Part shown: one piece after another, positions 24,884 to 31,994 of the stretch
How the letters are laid out: the number at the start of each line of letters is the position of its first letter
Numbering within the stretch: the stretch's first letter is position 1
Origin: an uncultured Collinsella sp.
Lineage (GTDB): Bacteria > Actinomycetota > Coriobacteriia > Coriobacteriales > Coriobacteriaceae
DNA: 46,108 nt
Assembly (NCBI GenBank): GCA_902475375.1
Contig: CABRZC010000005.1
Span: 1-46,108, forward strand
Reading direction: 5' to 3'
Translations under genes and position numbers: made by a program
The notes under the pieces: model-generated
The model's input: the letters and a program-made list of their open reading frames with translations, nothing else
The model's database searches: none
Told to the model about the DNA's origin: nothing

Positions 24884-25727
24884 GTGCGAGAGCAATATCG
24901 ATGAGCTGATTGTCCCCGAGCTTGCGGGAATTGCTGGGACGGTTTCGTCAAGGCTCTCTGATTTCCGGGATTGGCGCGGCGATGCTTCTGCGGATGTTTC
25001 CGAGTTGGAGACAGCCGCTTCGGACCTTGAGGTTTGCGGGCTGACCGTTACGGCGATTGATTTCGCAAATCCGTGCGCGCGCTACTCCGAGGTTTCCTTT
25101 GAGCTCGGCGGGTATGTCGTGCACGGCCGTTTGATTGAGCCTGTTGGTCGTGACCGGGCATCCGAGCTTGTGCCACTATGCCTGATGTTTCACGACATCG
25201 ACCGACCCGTGCGCGGCTGGCATCACATGACGAGATTTGTCGCCATGGGGTATGCCGTCCTCGCGCTGGACGATGAGACTATTGGATCCAACGATCTGCA
25301 GCAGGGGATTACCTCGCCTGCTTTTGTCGAGCGTGTCCGTTGGGGCTGCGCGTTGGCGAAGGTTGCGCGCAACCTTGATGGCATGGATCCCGACCGCATC
25401 TTTGCATGGGGCGAGGGCCTTGGCGGCGGTGTCGCGCTGGCGGTTTCTGCTCTGGACGAGCGGGGCCTTGCCTGCACGGCGCTTGCCAATCCGCTTCCCA
25501 GCGGTCTCGAGACGCTGTCGCCTCGGGTTCGTGGCTCGGTGCTCATGGGCACATCGCTCATGGATACCGTGAGTGATCCCAAGGGTCAGTTTGCCGTATT
25601 CAACGGTCTTGAGTGTGACCGGAGGCATATCATCTATGCCAAATACGCTCACGAGCGCATCAATGCGTTCGAAAACGAAGTCGTCGACTTCTTTAACCAA
25701 ACGTTCTATTCGTGTTCTTTGGCCTAG
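24876..25727 (+). CDS. Degenerate AXE1-family hydrolase lacking the nucleophile
   Basis: This 283-residue protein is a divergent paralogue of the preceding esterase: both share the VLFG/VLMGTS-D region, the QFAVFN/QFAVYN segment, the D-R-(I/V)-F strand and the final H-E turn. At the nucleophile elbow GASQGGG is replaced by GEGLGGG, so the serine is Gly181. The acid (Asp230) and base (His259) positions are kept. The N-terminal domain is also shortened. It is therefore probably not an esterase; it may bind substrate, pair with its neighbour, or use another chemistry. The frame is intact and starts with an excellent site (GGGAGGGGAGG), overlapping the upstream gene, so it is expressed and maintained rather than decaying. 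Confidence 0.75.
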   Translation: MSKCESNIDELIVPELAGIAGTVSSRLSDFRDWRGDASADVSELETAASDLEVCGLTVTAIDFANPCARYSEVSFELGGYVVHGRLIEPVGRDRASELVPLCLMFHDIDRPVRGWHHMTRFVAMGYAVLALDDETIGSNDLQQGITSPAFVERVRWGCALAKVARNLDGMDPDRIFAWGEGLGGGVALAVSALDERGLACTALANPLPSGLETLSPRVRGSVLMGTSLMDTVSDPKGQFAVFNGLECDRRHIIYAKYAHERINAFENEVVDFFNQTFYSCSLA

Positions 25728-25795
25728 ACGGCCTGGACACCGCCAACAAGAGTGGGCGGCATAGGGCTGCCCGCCAGACAACTAAGGAGATTCTT

Positions 25796-26716
25796 GTGGC
25801 AACTCAGAAATTCACCGGCGTTATCCCTCCCGTCGTTGTTCCCGATACCGAAGACCACCAGCTCGACGTTGCCTCCTTTGAGCGCAGCATCAACCGCATG
25901 ATCGATGCCGGCGTCGATGGCCTGTTCTTCCTGGGCTCCTCGGGCGAGGTCGTCTTCTCCACCGACGAGCGCCGTCGCCAGATTGTCGCAGAGGCCGTCC
26001 GCATCGTCGACCACCGCGTGCCCGTCTTGGTCGGCATCATCGATACCGAGACCGAGCGCATGATCGAGCACGGCAAGGTCGCTCAGGAGCTGGGCGCCGA
26101 TGCGCTCGTCGCCACCTGCCCGTTCTATGCCCTGCAGGGCATGACCGAGGTCGAGGAGCACTTCCGCATCCTTCACGAGGAACTCGACCTGCCCATCTTC
26201 GCCTACGACATCCCCGTGTGCGTCCACACCAAGCTTCCCTGGAAGCTTCTTGCCAAGCTCGGCGCCGAGGGCGTCCTTGCTGGCGTCAAGGATTCCTCGG
26301 GTGATGACATCTCGTTCCGCTACCTCGTTCAGGAGAACGAAAAGAACGGCCATCCGATGAGCATCCTCACCGGTCACGAGGTTGTTGTCGACGGCGCTTA
26401 CCTCGGTGGCGCCGACGGCTCTGTCCCGGGTCTCGCCAACGTTGAGCCCGAGGGCTACGTTCGTCAGTGGAAGGCCGCTCAGGCTGGTGACTGGGCTACC
26501 GTCAAGGCCGAGCAGGATCGCCTCAATGAGATTTCGCACATCTGGGATGTCACCTCGGGCGTCCAGGGCTATGCCGGTGGCGTCGGCGCCTTCAAGACCG
26601 CTATGAACCTCATGGGCATCTTCGACAGCCCGACCATGCCGCGCCCGGTGAAGGCCATGACCGGTGAAAACGTCGAGGCGATTAAGAAGGTCCTCCAGGA
26701 CAACGGTCTCCTGTAA
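25796..26716 (+). CDS. nanA: N-acetylneuraminate lyase-like (DapA/NanA family) aldolase
   Basis: A 306-residue class I aldolase of the DHDPS/NAL family. Visible: the GSSGE substrate-carboxylate loop (residues 47-51), the catalytic Tyr137 in YDIPV, the Schiff-base Lys165 in GVKDSSGD and a GADGSVPGLAN turn. The family includes dihydrodipicolinate synthase and sialic acid lyase. Neighbouring ROK kinase and NanE genes favour cleavage of N-acetylneuraminate into ManNAc and pyruvate. The GTG at 25796 has AAGGAG six bases upstream; an earlier in-frame start overlaps the preceding gene. A long palindrome begins at its stop codon. Confidence 0.78.
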   Translation: MATQKFTGVIPPVVVPDTEDHQLDVASFERSINRMIDAGVDGLFFLGSSGEVVFSTDERRRQIVAEAVRIVDHRVPVLVGIIDTETERMIEHGKVAQELGADALVATCPFYALQGMTEVEEHFRILHEELDLPIFAYDIPVCVHTKLPWKLLAKLGAEGVLAGVKDSSGDDISFRYLVQENEKNGHPMSILTGHEVVVDGAYLGGADGSVPGLANVEPEGYVRQWKAAQAGDWATVKAEQDRLNEISHIWDVTSGVQGYAGGVGAFKTAMNLMGIFDSPTMPRPVKAMTGENVEAIKKVLQDNGLL

Positions 26717-26821
26717 AGCTTCCCCAGGCACCCGATCTTGGGGCTCAAGTGGTCGGGCGTGACCCATTAGTTCAACGCCCGACCACTTTCACCCCAACCT
26801 CGGGCACCTGGGAAACCTTTA
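26714..26821 (+). repeat. Long imperfect palindrome between nanA and nanK
   Basis: A 108-base inverted repeat that begins at the nanA stop codon. The inner arms (26723-26759 and 26776-26812) are 37 bases each and pair at 30 positions, with the mismatches grouped into three symmetric bubbles, and a 16-base loop. Pairing continues outward with two further mismatches. The transcript would form one long rod. There is no T tract, so it is not an ordinary terminator. Confidence 0.85.
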
Positions 26822-26887
26822 TCATGCTGCGGCGATAACACCGCCTTCATTTCCTGTAGTTGTTTTTTATCTCCGAAGGAGAGCGAC

Positions 26888-27853
26888 ATGGAGAACAAGT
26901 ACGTCTGCTCTGTCGATATCGGCGGAACTAAGATCGCGACTGCCATCATGGAGTATCCGGCTGACGGCGGTGTGCCCCATCCCGTTTTTGAGGCTGAGGT
27001 TCCCACCGAGGCCCAGGAGGGTGGCGAAGCAGTCTTCCAGCGCATCGAGGCGTCTATCAAGGCAGCTCTTGAGGCAAATCCCGATGTCGAGGTCCTCGGA
27101 GTTGGCATCGGCGCTGCCGGTGTCGTCGACCCCAAGACGGGCGCCATCGCGTATGCCAATGAGATTATGCCCGGCTGGTCCGGTGTTCAGTTGGGGCCGC
27201 GTCTGCGCGAGGACCTCGGCCTTCCCGTTGCTGTTGTAGGCGACGTGCAGGCTCATGCTCTGGGCGAGGCCCACTGGGGCGTCGGCAAGGGCAAGTTCTC
27301 CGTCTTGTGTTTGGGCATCGGTACGGGCATCGGCGGCGCATATGTCGAGAACGGCCGCGTGATGCAGGGCTTCCATGGTGCTGCCGGCCATATGGGCCAC
27401 ATCGAGTGCTCGGCTGCCGCCGGCATTCCCTGCGCCTGCGGGCGTTCCGGCCATCTGGAGTCGGTTGCTTCCGGAACGTCAATCGGGCGCATGTACGATG
27501 AGCGTTTTGGCCGCGTCGACCCCAGCCGTCCTTCGGTCGGCCGTGACGTGAACGACCTGTGCCGCGCAGGCGACGCAAAGGCGACCGAGGTCATTCATGA
27601 CGCCGGCTTTGCGCTGGGCGCCAGCCTGGGCTCGCTCGCTAACATCCTGGACCCCGAGGTCATCGTGCTTTCGGGCGGCGTGATTCACCAAGGCCCCGAT
27701 TGGCGTTCACAGACGTGGAAGGACTCGGTGCACGAGGGCTATGCCAGCCAGGCGCTCGACCCGCTTCAGGACACGCCGATTCTCATCGGCTCTCTGGAGG
27801 GCGACGCGCCGCTCATCGGTGCCGCCGAACACCTTCTTGCATCGTTGAAGTAA
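26888..27853 (+). CDS. nanK: ROK-family sugar kinase, probably N-acetylmannosamine kinase
   Basis: A 321-residue ROK kinase with the ATP phosphate loop DIGGTKIATAI at the start, GIGAAGVVD, the catalytic-loop region, GTGIGGAYV and the zinc-site region GHMGHIEC followed by CACGRSGHLES. The usual CxCGxxGCxE zinc motif has His in place of the third Cys, which could still bind zinc. ManNAc phosphorylation is inferred from its place between nanA and nanE. AAGGAG precedes the ATG at 26888. Confidence 0.82.
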   Translation: MENKYVCSVDIGGTKIATAIMEYPADGGVPHPVFEAEVPTEAQEGGEAVFQRIEASIKAALEANPDVEVLGVGIGAAGVVDPKTGAIAYANEIMPGWSGVQLGPRLREDLGLPVAVVGDVQAHALGEAHWGVGKGKFSVLCLGIGTGIGGAYVENGRVMQGFHGAAGHMGHIECSAAAGIPCACGRSGHLESVASGTSIGRMYDERFGRVDPSRPSVGRDVNDLCRAGDAKATEVIHDAGFALGASLGSLANILDPEVIVLSGGVIHQGPDWRSQTWKDSVHEGYASQALDPLQDTPILIGSLEGDAPLIGAAEHLLASLK

Positions 27854-27870
27854 ACATAACTACCAAGTGC

Positions 27871-27968
27871 GCCTTCTGAGGTGCCGCAGATTGACGTGAA
27901 AGAGGAGCGAAGCGTACTTCGGTACGCGAGCGACGGTTTGAACGTCAAGGTGCGGTGTCTCAGAAGGC
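27871..27968 (+). repeat. Long imperfect palindrome between nanK and nanE
   Basis: A 98-base inverted repeat. Outer arms of 27 bases (27871-27897 and 27942-27968) pair at 22 positions with two symmetric bubbles. An inner perfect hairpin with a UUCG-type tetraloop (GCGTAC at 27912-27917, GTACGC at 27922-27927) crowns the structure. It ends 25 bases before the chosen nanE start and has no T tract. Confidence 0.85.
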
Positions 27969-27993
27969 TGTTTTGAGAAAGGTTGAGTCGAAC

Positions 27994-28680
27994 ATGACCG
28001 TTGATCCTTTGATCCAGTCCCTGAAGGGCAAGCTCGTCGTGAGCGTTCAGGCGTATATGGGCGAGCCGCTTCGTACGCCCGAGACCATGGCTCAAATGTC
28101 TCGCGCTTGCGAGCTTGGCGGCGCCGCCGCCATTCGCTGCCAGGGCCTTGCCGACATTGCCGCCATTAAGGGTCGCTGTGAGGTTCCCGTCATCGGTCTG
28201 TGGAAGGACGGGCACGAGGGCGTTTACATCACGCCGACGCTGCGTCACGCTCGTGCCTGCGTTGCTGCGGGTGCCGATATCGTGGCGATCGACGCCACCG
28301 ATCGTCCGCGTCCCGATGGCAAGTCGGTCGAGGACACCTTCCGCCCGCTGCACGAGGAGGGTGTGCTCCTGATGGCGGATTGTGCCACCATCGAGGACAT
28401 TCGCCGTGCGGTTGATATGGGCTTCGACCTGGTATCCACCACACTCTCTCACGGTGTCGCCGCCATCGACTGCACCATGGCCGATGGCCCCGACCTGCCG
28501 CTCCTGCGTCAGGCGACCGAGGAATTTCCCGGCCTTCCCATCATTTGCGAGGGTCGCGTGCATACGCCCGAGGAGGCTCGCGCTGCAATCGACGCCGGCG
28601 CGTGGGCCGTTGTCGTCGGCACCGCTATCACGCACCCCACGAGTATTACAAGTTGGTTCAAGGCTGCGCTTGAGGCGTAA
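27994..28680 (+). CDS. nanE: N-acylglucosamine-6-phosphate 2-epimerase NanE
   Basis: NanE converts N-acetylmannosamine-6-phosphate to N-acetylglucosamine-6-phosphate in sialic acid breakdown. The 228-residue TIM barrel shows the typical LKGKLVVSVQAYMGEPL start, AAAIRCQGLADI, PVIGLWKDGHEGVYITPT, DIVAIDATDRPRPDG, LLMADCATIEDI, TTLSHGVAA and GAWAVVVGTAITHP near the end. This is the most specific member of the cluster and anchors the sialic-acid assignment. The ATG at 27994 is preferred over a GTG at 27955, which lies inside the palindrome. Confidence 0.93.
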   Translation: MTVDPLIQSLKGKLVVSVQAYMGEPLRTPETMAQMSRACELGGAAAIRCQGLADIAAIKGRCEVPVIGLWKDGHEGVYITPTLRHARACVAAGADIVAIDATDRPRPDGKSVEDTFRPLHEEGVLLMADCATIEDIRRAVDMGFDLVSTTLSHGVAAIDCTMADGPDLPLLRQATEEFPGLPIICEGRVHTPEEARAAIDAGAWAVVVGTAITHPTSITSWFKAALEA

Positions 28681-28707
28681 GACGGGCCTTGTATCCGCTT
28701 GGGGCGG

Positions 28708-28713
28708 TATACT
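28708..28713 (+). promoter_or_regulatory. Putative -10 box for rapZ-whiA
   Basis: TATACT sits 65 bases before rapZ, with no good -35. A terminator-like hairpin lies between it and rapZ. Confidence 0.35.
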
Positions 28714-28731
28714 CAATAAAGGCAATTGATC

Positions 28732-28767
28732 GCGCGGGATCCGCTGGCCGGGTCCCGCGCTTATTTT
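28732..28767 (+). terminator. Terminator-like hairpin before rapZ
   Basis: Perfect 8-bp GC stem (GCGCGGGA at 28732-28739 with 28753-28760) followed by TTATTTT, which then merges into the rapZ ribosome site TTAGGAGG. It may end the nan transcript or attenuate rapZ. Confidence 0.55.
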
Positions 28768-28778
28768 AGGAGGCACAC

Positions 28779-29699
28779 ATGCAAAAGGGAGATGCCATGG
28801 ATGCGGCGGAGCGCTCGGAGCGTATCCCCGATATCGTTATCATCACCGGAATGTCCGGCTCGGGCCGAACGCAAGCCATGCATGTGTTTGAGGACATGGG
28901 CTATTTTTGTATCGACAACCTGCCCCCACGCCTGATTGCCCAGCTTGCTGAGCTCGTTGGCATCAATACGGGCGTGGGCAGGCACCTTGCCGTTACCTGC
29001 GACCTGCGTAGCCAGGGCTTGTTCGATGAACTGCTCGATGCTGTTGCCGCACTGGAAGAGCGCGAGATGAGCTGCGACATTGTGTTTCTCGAGGCGTCTG
29101 ACGAGGTGCTGATTCGCCGGTATAGCGAAAACCGTCGTCGCCATCCCATTGCAAAGCCGGGGGAGACCACGGCCGACGCTATTCAGCGTGAACGTCTGCA
29201 GCTGCAGGGCGTTCGCGATCGAGCCGATATGATTATCGACACGAGCCGCTTGCGCACTTCTGCCTTGCGCAACAAGCTGCGCATGGCTTTTTCCGAGCTG
29301 TCCGACCAGCAGCTTATGGATGTCCACGTGTTCTCGTTTGGCTTTAAGCATGGCATGCCCATCGAGGCGGATATCATGATCGATGTTCGCTTCTTGCCCA
29401 ATCCTTTCTACGATCCCGAGATGCGCACCATGACCGGTCTCGATAAGAAGGTCTCCGATTTTGTCTTGGACCACCCCAAGACCCAGGAGTTCTGGAAGGC
29501 CTGGACCCAGCTGCTCGATACGGTCATGCCGGGTTATATCGCAGAGGGCAAGCCGCAGCTTTCCATTGCTATCGGCTGCACAGGCGGACAGCACCGTAGC
29601 GTCGCCATTGCCGAGGCCACGGCCCGCTACCTGGAGGGTGCTCAGTATCATGTGAGCATCTCCCACCGTGACCTGTCGCGTGCCAACACGAAGGCATAG
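28779..29699 (+). CDS. rapZ: RNase adapter protein RapZ
   Basis: A 306-residue P-loop protein of the RapZ/YvcJ family. In enterobacteria RapZ senses GlcN-6-P and guides RNase E to the GlmZ small RNA; in Gram-positives its role is less clear, though it binds nucleotides. Visible motifs: GMSGSGRTQA at residues 24-33 (Arg where the P-loop has Lys, as in other actinobacterial members), FCIDNLPP, FLEASDEVLIRRYSENRRRHP, FKHGMPIEADIMIDVRFLPNP and the C-terminal IGCTGGQHRSVAIAE. TTAGGAGG precedes the ATG at 28779 by six bases. It is followed six bases later by whiA; the yvcK gene often found between them is absent. Confidence 0.95.
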   Translation: MQKGDAMDAAERSERIPDIVIITGMSGSGRTQAMHVFEDMGYFCIDNLPPRLIAQLAELVGINTGVGRHLAVTCDLRSQGLFDELLDAVAALEEREMSCDIVFLEASDEVLIRRYSENRRRHPIAKPGETTADAIQRERLQLQGVRDRADMIIDTSRLRTSALRNKLRMAFSELSDQQLMDVHVFSFGFKHGMPIEADIMIDVRFLPNPFYDPEMRTMTGLDKKVSDFVLDHPKTQEFWKAWTQLLDTVMPGYIAEGKPQLSIAIGCTGGQHRSVAIAEATARYLEGAQYHVSISHRDLSRANTKA

Positions 29700-29705
29700 G
29701 TTTAC

Positions 29706-30635
29706 ATGTCGTTTACCGCTGAGGTGCGTGACGAGCTTGCGCGCTGCGAACCAGAATGCGAATACTGCGATTTGTCGACGCTTGCTGCGCTAACGCGTGT
29801 GAGCGGCACGCTTTCGCTGGCGGGCTCGGGACGGTACCGCTTGACGGTCGCGACCGAGACGGGTGCTGTGGCGCGCACGATGATTGCGCTGACGCATCGT
29901 ATCCTTAAGCTCAAGACCGAATTCACGGTTCGTAAGTCGGTCCTGCACAAGGTACGAAACTATCTCATCACCTTGCCCGATCAGCCCGATTTGGATAAGG
30001 CTCTGGTGCTGCTGGGCATTCTCGACCGTAGGGGAGGGCTCGTCGCGGGTGTGCCGCGCCACATCGTCGCCCGTCCTTGCTGCAGGCTCGCCTATATTCG
30101 CGGTGCGCTGATTGCCGGAGGCTTTGTTGCCGACCCGCGTGGCGATTTTCATTTGGAGATCGCGGTTCAGGGCGAGGAGTATGCAAAGGGACTTTGCGAC
30201 CTTCTGGAGCAGATTGGAGTTCACGCCCGCGTCAATGCGCGTCGCGGCTCGTATGCCGTGTACATCAAGAGTGCCGAGGAGATTAAACGTCTGTTACAGC
30301 TGATTGGCGCCAAGCGCAGCGTTGCCGAGATTGAAGAGGCCCGCGCGGTTAAGCTGGTGAAGAACGACGTGAATCGTCGCGTGAACGCAGAGCTTGCCAA
30401 CCAGACCAGAAGTGCCGGTGCCGCCCAACATCAGCTTGCGCTCATCGATGAGCTTGATCGGCGCGGTTTGCGCGAAACGCTGCCGGACGCTCTGGCAGTT
30501 TTTTGTGACTTACGCGAGCGTTACCCCGATCTCTCACTGCGAGATTTGGGGGAAATGGCCGACCCTCCTTTGTCGAAGTCGGCCTTGTATCACCGTGTTT
30601 TGCGCCTTGAAAAGCTCATTGAAGCAAGCGGGTAG
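29706..30635 (+). CDS. whiA: DNA-binding protein WhiA
   Basis: WhiA is a Gram-positive DNA-binding protein with a degenerate LAGLIDADG homing-endonuclease fold and a C-terminal helix-turn-helix. It controls sporulation division genes in Streptomyces and affects division and chromosome segregation in Bacillus. The 309 residues show SFTAEVRDELAR at the start, CRLAYIRGALIAGGFVADP in the endonuclease-like domain, RRVNAELANQTRSAGAAQHQ, and the HTH LSLRDLGEMADPPLSKSAL with VLRLEKL at the end. It is coupled to rapZ. Confidence 0.96.
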   Translation: MSFTAEVRDELARCEPECEYCDLSTLAALTRVSGTLSLAGSGRYRLTVATETGAVARTMIALTHRILKLKTEFTVRKSVLHKVRNYLITLPDQPDLDKALVLLGILDRRGGLVAGVPRHIVARPCCRLAYIRGALIAGGFVADPRGDFHLEIAVQGEEYAKGLCDLLEQIGVHARVNARRGSYAVYIKSAEEIKRLLQLIGAKRSVAEIEEARAVKLVKNDVNRRVNAELANQTRSAGAAQHQLALIDELDRRGLRETLPDALAVFCDLRERYPDLSLRDLGEMADPPLSKSALYHRVLRLEKLIEASG

Positions 30636-30678
30636 TTTAACGCAATAGCTTTTATGGTGGTTTAACTGCTGTTTTATA

Positions 30679-30696
30679 CGTTAAAGCGTTTTAACG
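30679..30696. promoter_or_regulatory. Palindromic operator candidate upstream of gap
   Basis: CGTTAAA and TTTAACG form a perfect 7-bp inverted repeat with a four-base centre (GCGT), 54 bases upstream of a TATATT -10 box at 30751-30756. A repressor site for the glycolytic genes is plausible; the protein is unknown. Confidence 0.4.
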
Positions 30697-30828
30697 CAAA
30701 TTTGATTTTCAATTTCGAGCATTCTCGTGAAATTCAAGCCAAAAAAAAGGTATATTAGGCGAGTGGTTAGTTTGTGGGCCTCAACGGCAGGCGCTGTAGC
30801 TTGCGGGGGCCTTACGAAAGGAGACACA

Positions 30829-31854
30829 ATGGCAGTAAAGGTTGCTATTAACGGCTTCGGTCGCATCGGTCGTCTGGCCTTCCGCCAGATGTTCGGTCAT
30901 GAGGGCTCCGAGATCGTCGCTATCAACGACCTCACCTCTCCCGATATGCTCGCTTACCTGCTGAAGTACGACTCCACGCAGGGCAACTATGCTCGCGATC
31001 ACGAGGTCGTCGCTGGCGAGGATTCCATCACCGTTGACGGCAAGGAGATCAAGATCTACAAGGAGGCCGACGCCAACAACCTGCCTTGGGGCGACCTCGA
31101 CGTCGACGTCGTTCTCGAGTGCACCGGCTTCTACACCAGCAAGGCTAAGGCTCAGGCCCACATCAACGCTGGCGCCAAGAAGGTCGTCATCTCCGCTCCG
31201 GCCGGCAGCGATCTGCCCACCATCGTGTACAACGTCAACCATGAGACGCTGACCGCTGAGGACAACATCATCTCCGCTGCTTCCTGCACCACCAACTGCC
31301 TCGCCCCGATGGCCAAGGGTCTGAACGACTTCGCTCCCATCGTCTCCGGCATCATGACCACCATCCACGCCTTCACCGGCGACCAGATGCCGCTCGACGG
31401 CCCGCAGCGCAAGGGCAACTTCCGTCGCTCCCGCGCCTGCTCCGAGAACATCGTCCCGAACACCACGGGCGCTGCCAAGGCCATCGGCCTGGTTCTCCCC
31501 GAGCTCAACGGCAAGCTCATCGGTGCCGCCCAGCGCGTCCCGACGCCGACCGGCTCGCTGACCAACCTCTACGCCGTCGTTGACAAGAAGGTCACCGTCG
31601 ACGAGGTCAACGCTGCCATGAAGGCCTATGCCGAGACCATCCCCGATACCTTCGCTTACAACGAGGACCAGATCGTCTCCCGCGACATCGTCGGCGAGAC
31701 CCACGGCTCCATCTTCGACGCCACTCAGACCATGTGCTCTGATCTCGGCAACGGCCAGACCCTCGTTCAGGTCACCTCTTGGTACGACAACGAGAACTCC
31801 TACACCTCTCAGATGGTCCGCACCATCAAGTACTTCGAGAAGTTCGTTGCTTAA
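30829..31854 (+). CDS. gap: Glyceraldehyde-3-phosphate dehydrogenase
   Basis: The phosphorylating, NAD-dependent GAPDH of glycolysis. The 341-residue protein begins with the Rossmann motif INGFGRIGR, has Asp34 in AINDL (NAD preference), the active-site Cys153 in SAASCTTNCLAP, the PTPTGSLTNL segment and the WYDNENSYTSQM end. The start at 30829 follows GAAAGGAG. First gene of the lower-glycolysis cluster, with a terminator-like hairpin before pgk that could lower downstream expression. Confidence 0.98.
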   Translation: MAVKVAINGFGRIGRLAFRQMFGHEGSEIVAINDLTSPDMLAYLLKYDSTQGNYARDHEVVAGEDSITVDGKEIKIYKEADANNLPWGDLDVDVVLECTGFYTSKAKAQAHINAGAKKVVISAPAGSDLPTIVYNVNHETLTAEDNIISAASCTTNCLAPMAKGLNDFAPIVSGIMTTIHAFTGDQMPLDGPQRKGNFRRSRACSENIVPNTTGAAKAIGLVLPELNGKLIGAAQRVPTPTGSLTNLYAVVDKKVTVDEVNAAMKAYAETIPDTFAYNEDQIVSRDIVGETHGSIFDATQTMCSDLGNGQTLVQVTSWYDNENSYTSQMVRTIKYFEKFVA

Positions 31855-31891
31855 TTTAGCTTTTAGCGAATAGCTCGTTGAGCGTCTAAAG

Positions 31892-31938
31892 AAGGGCGCG
31901 GCCTCATAGGGCTTACACCCTAGGGTCGCGCCCTTTTT
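31892..31938 (+). terminator. Terminator between gap and pgk
   Basis: A 12-bp stem (AAGGGCGCGGCC at 31892-31903 with 31924-31935, one wobble) containing a second perfect 5-bp hairpin (31907-31911 with 31918-31922), followed by five T residues. It probably gives gap its own abundant transcript. Confidence 0.85.
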
Positions 31939-31994
31939 ATAGGAAATCGTCTGCCGTAATGGGAGGCAGACACGTACGAAAGGTAGAAGCAAAC

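Noticed and set aside
28859..28888. Arg in place of the P-loop Lys in RapZ as a loss of function
   Set aside because: Actinobacterial RapZ proteins commonly have Arg here as far as I recall, so it is not notable.
30781..31992. Minus-strand frame of 403 codons opposite gap
   Set aside because: Val/Asp/Gly-rich shadow of the highly expressed gap gene; no ribosome site or family feature.
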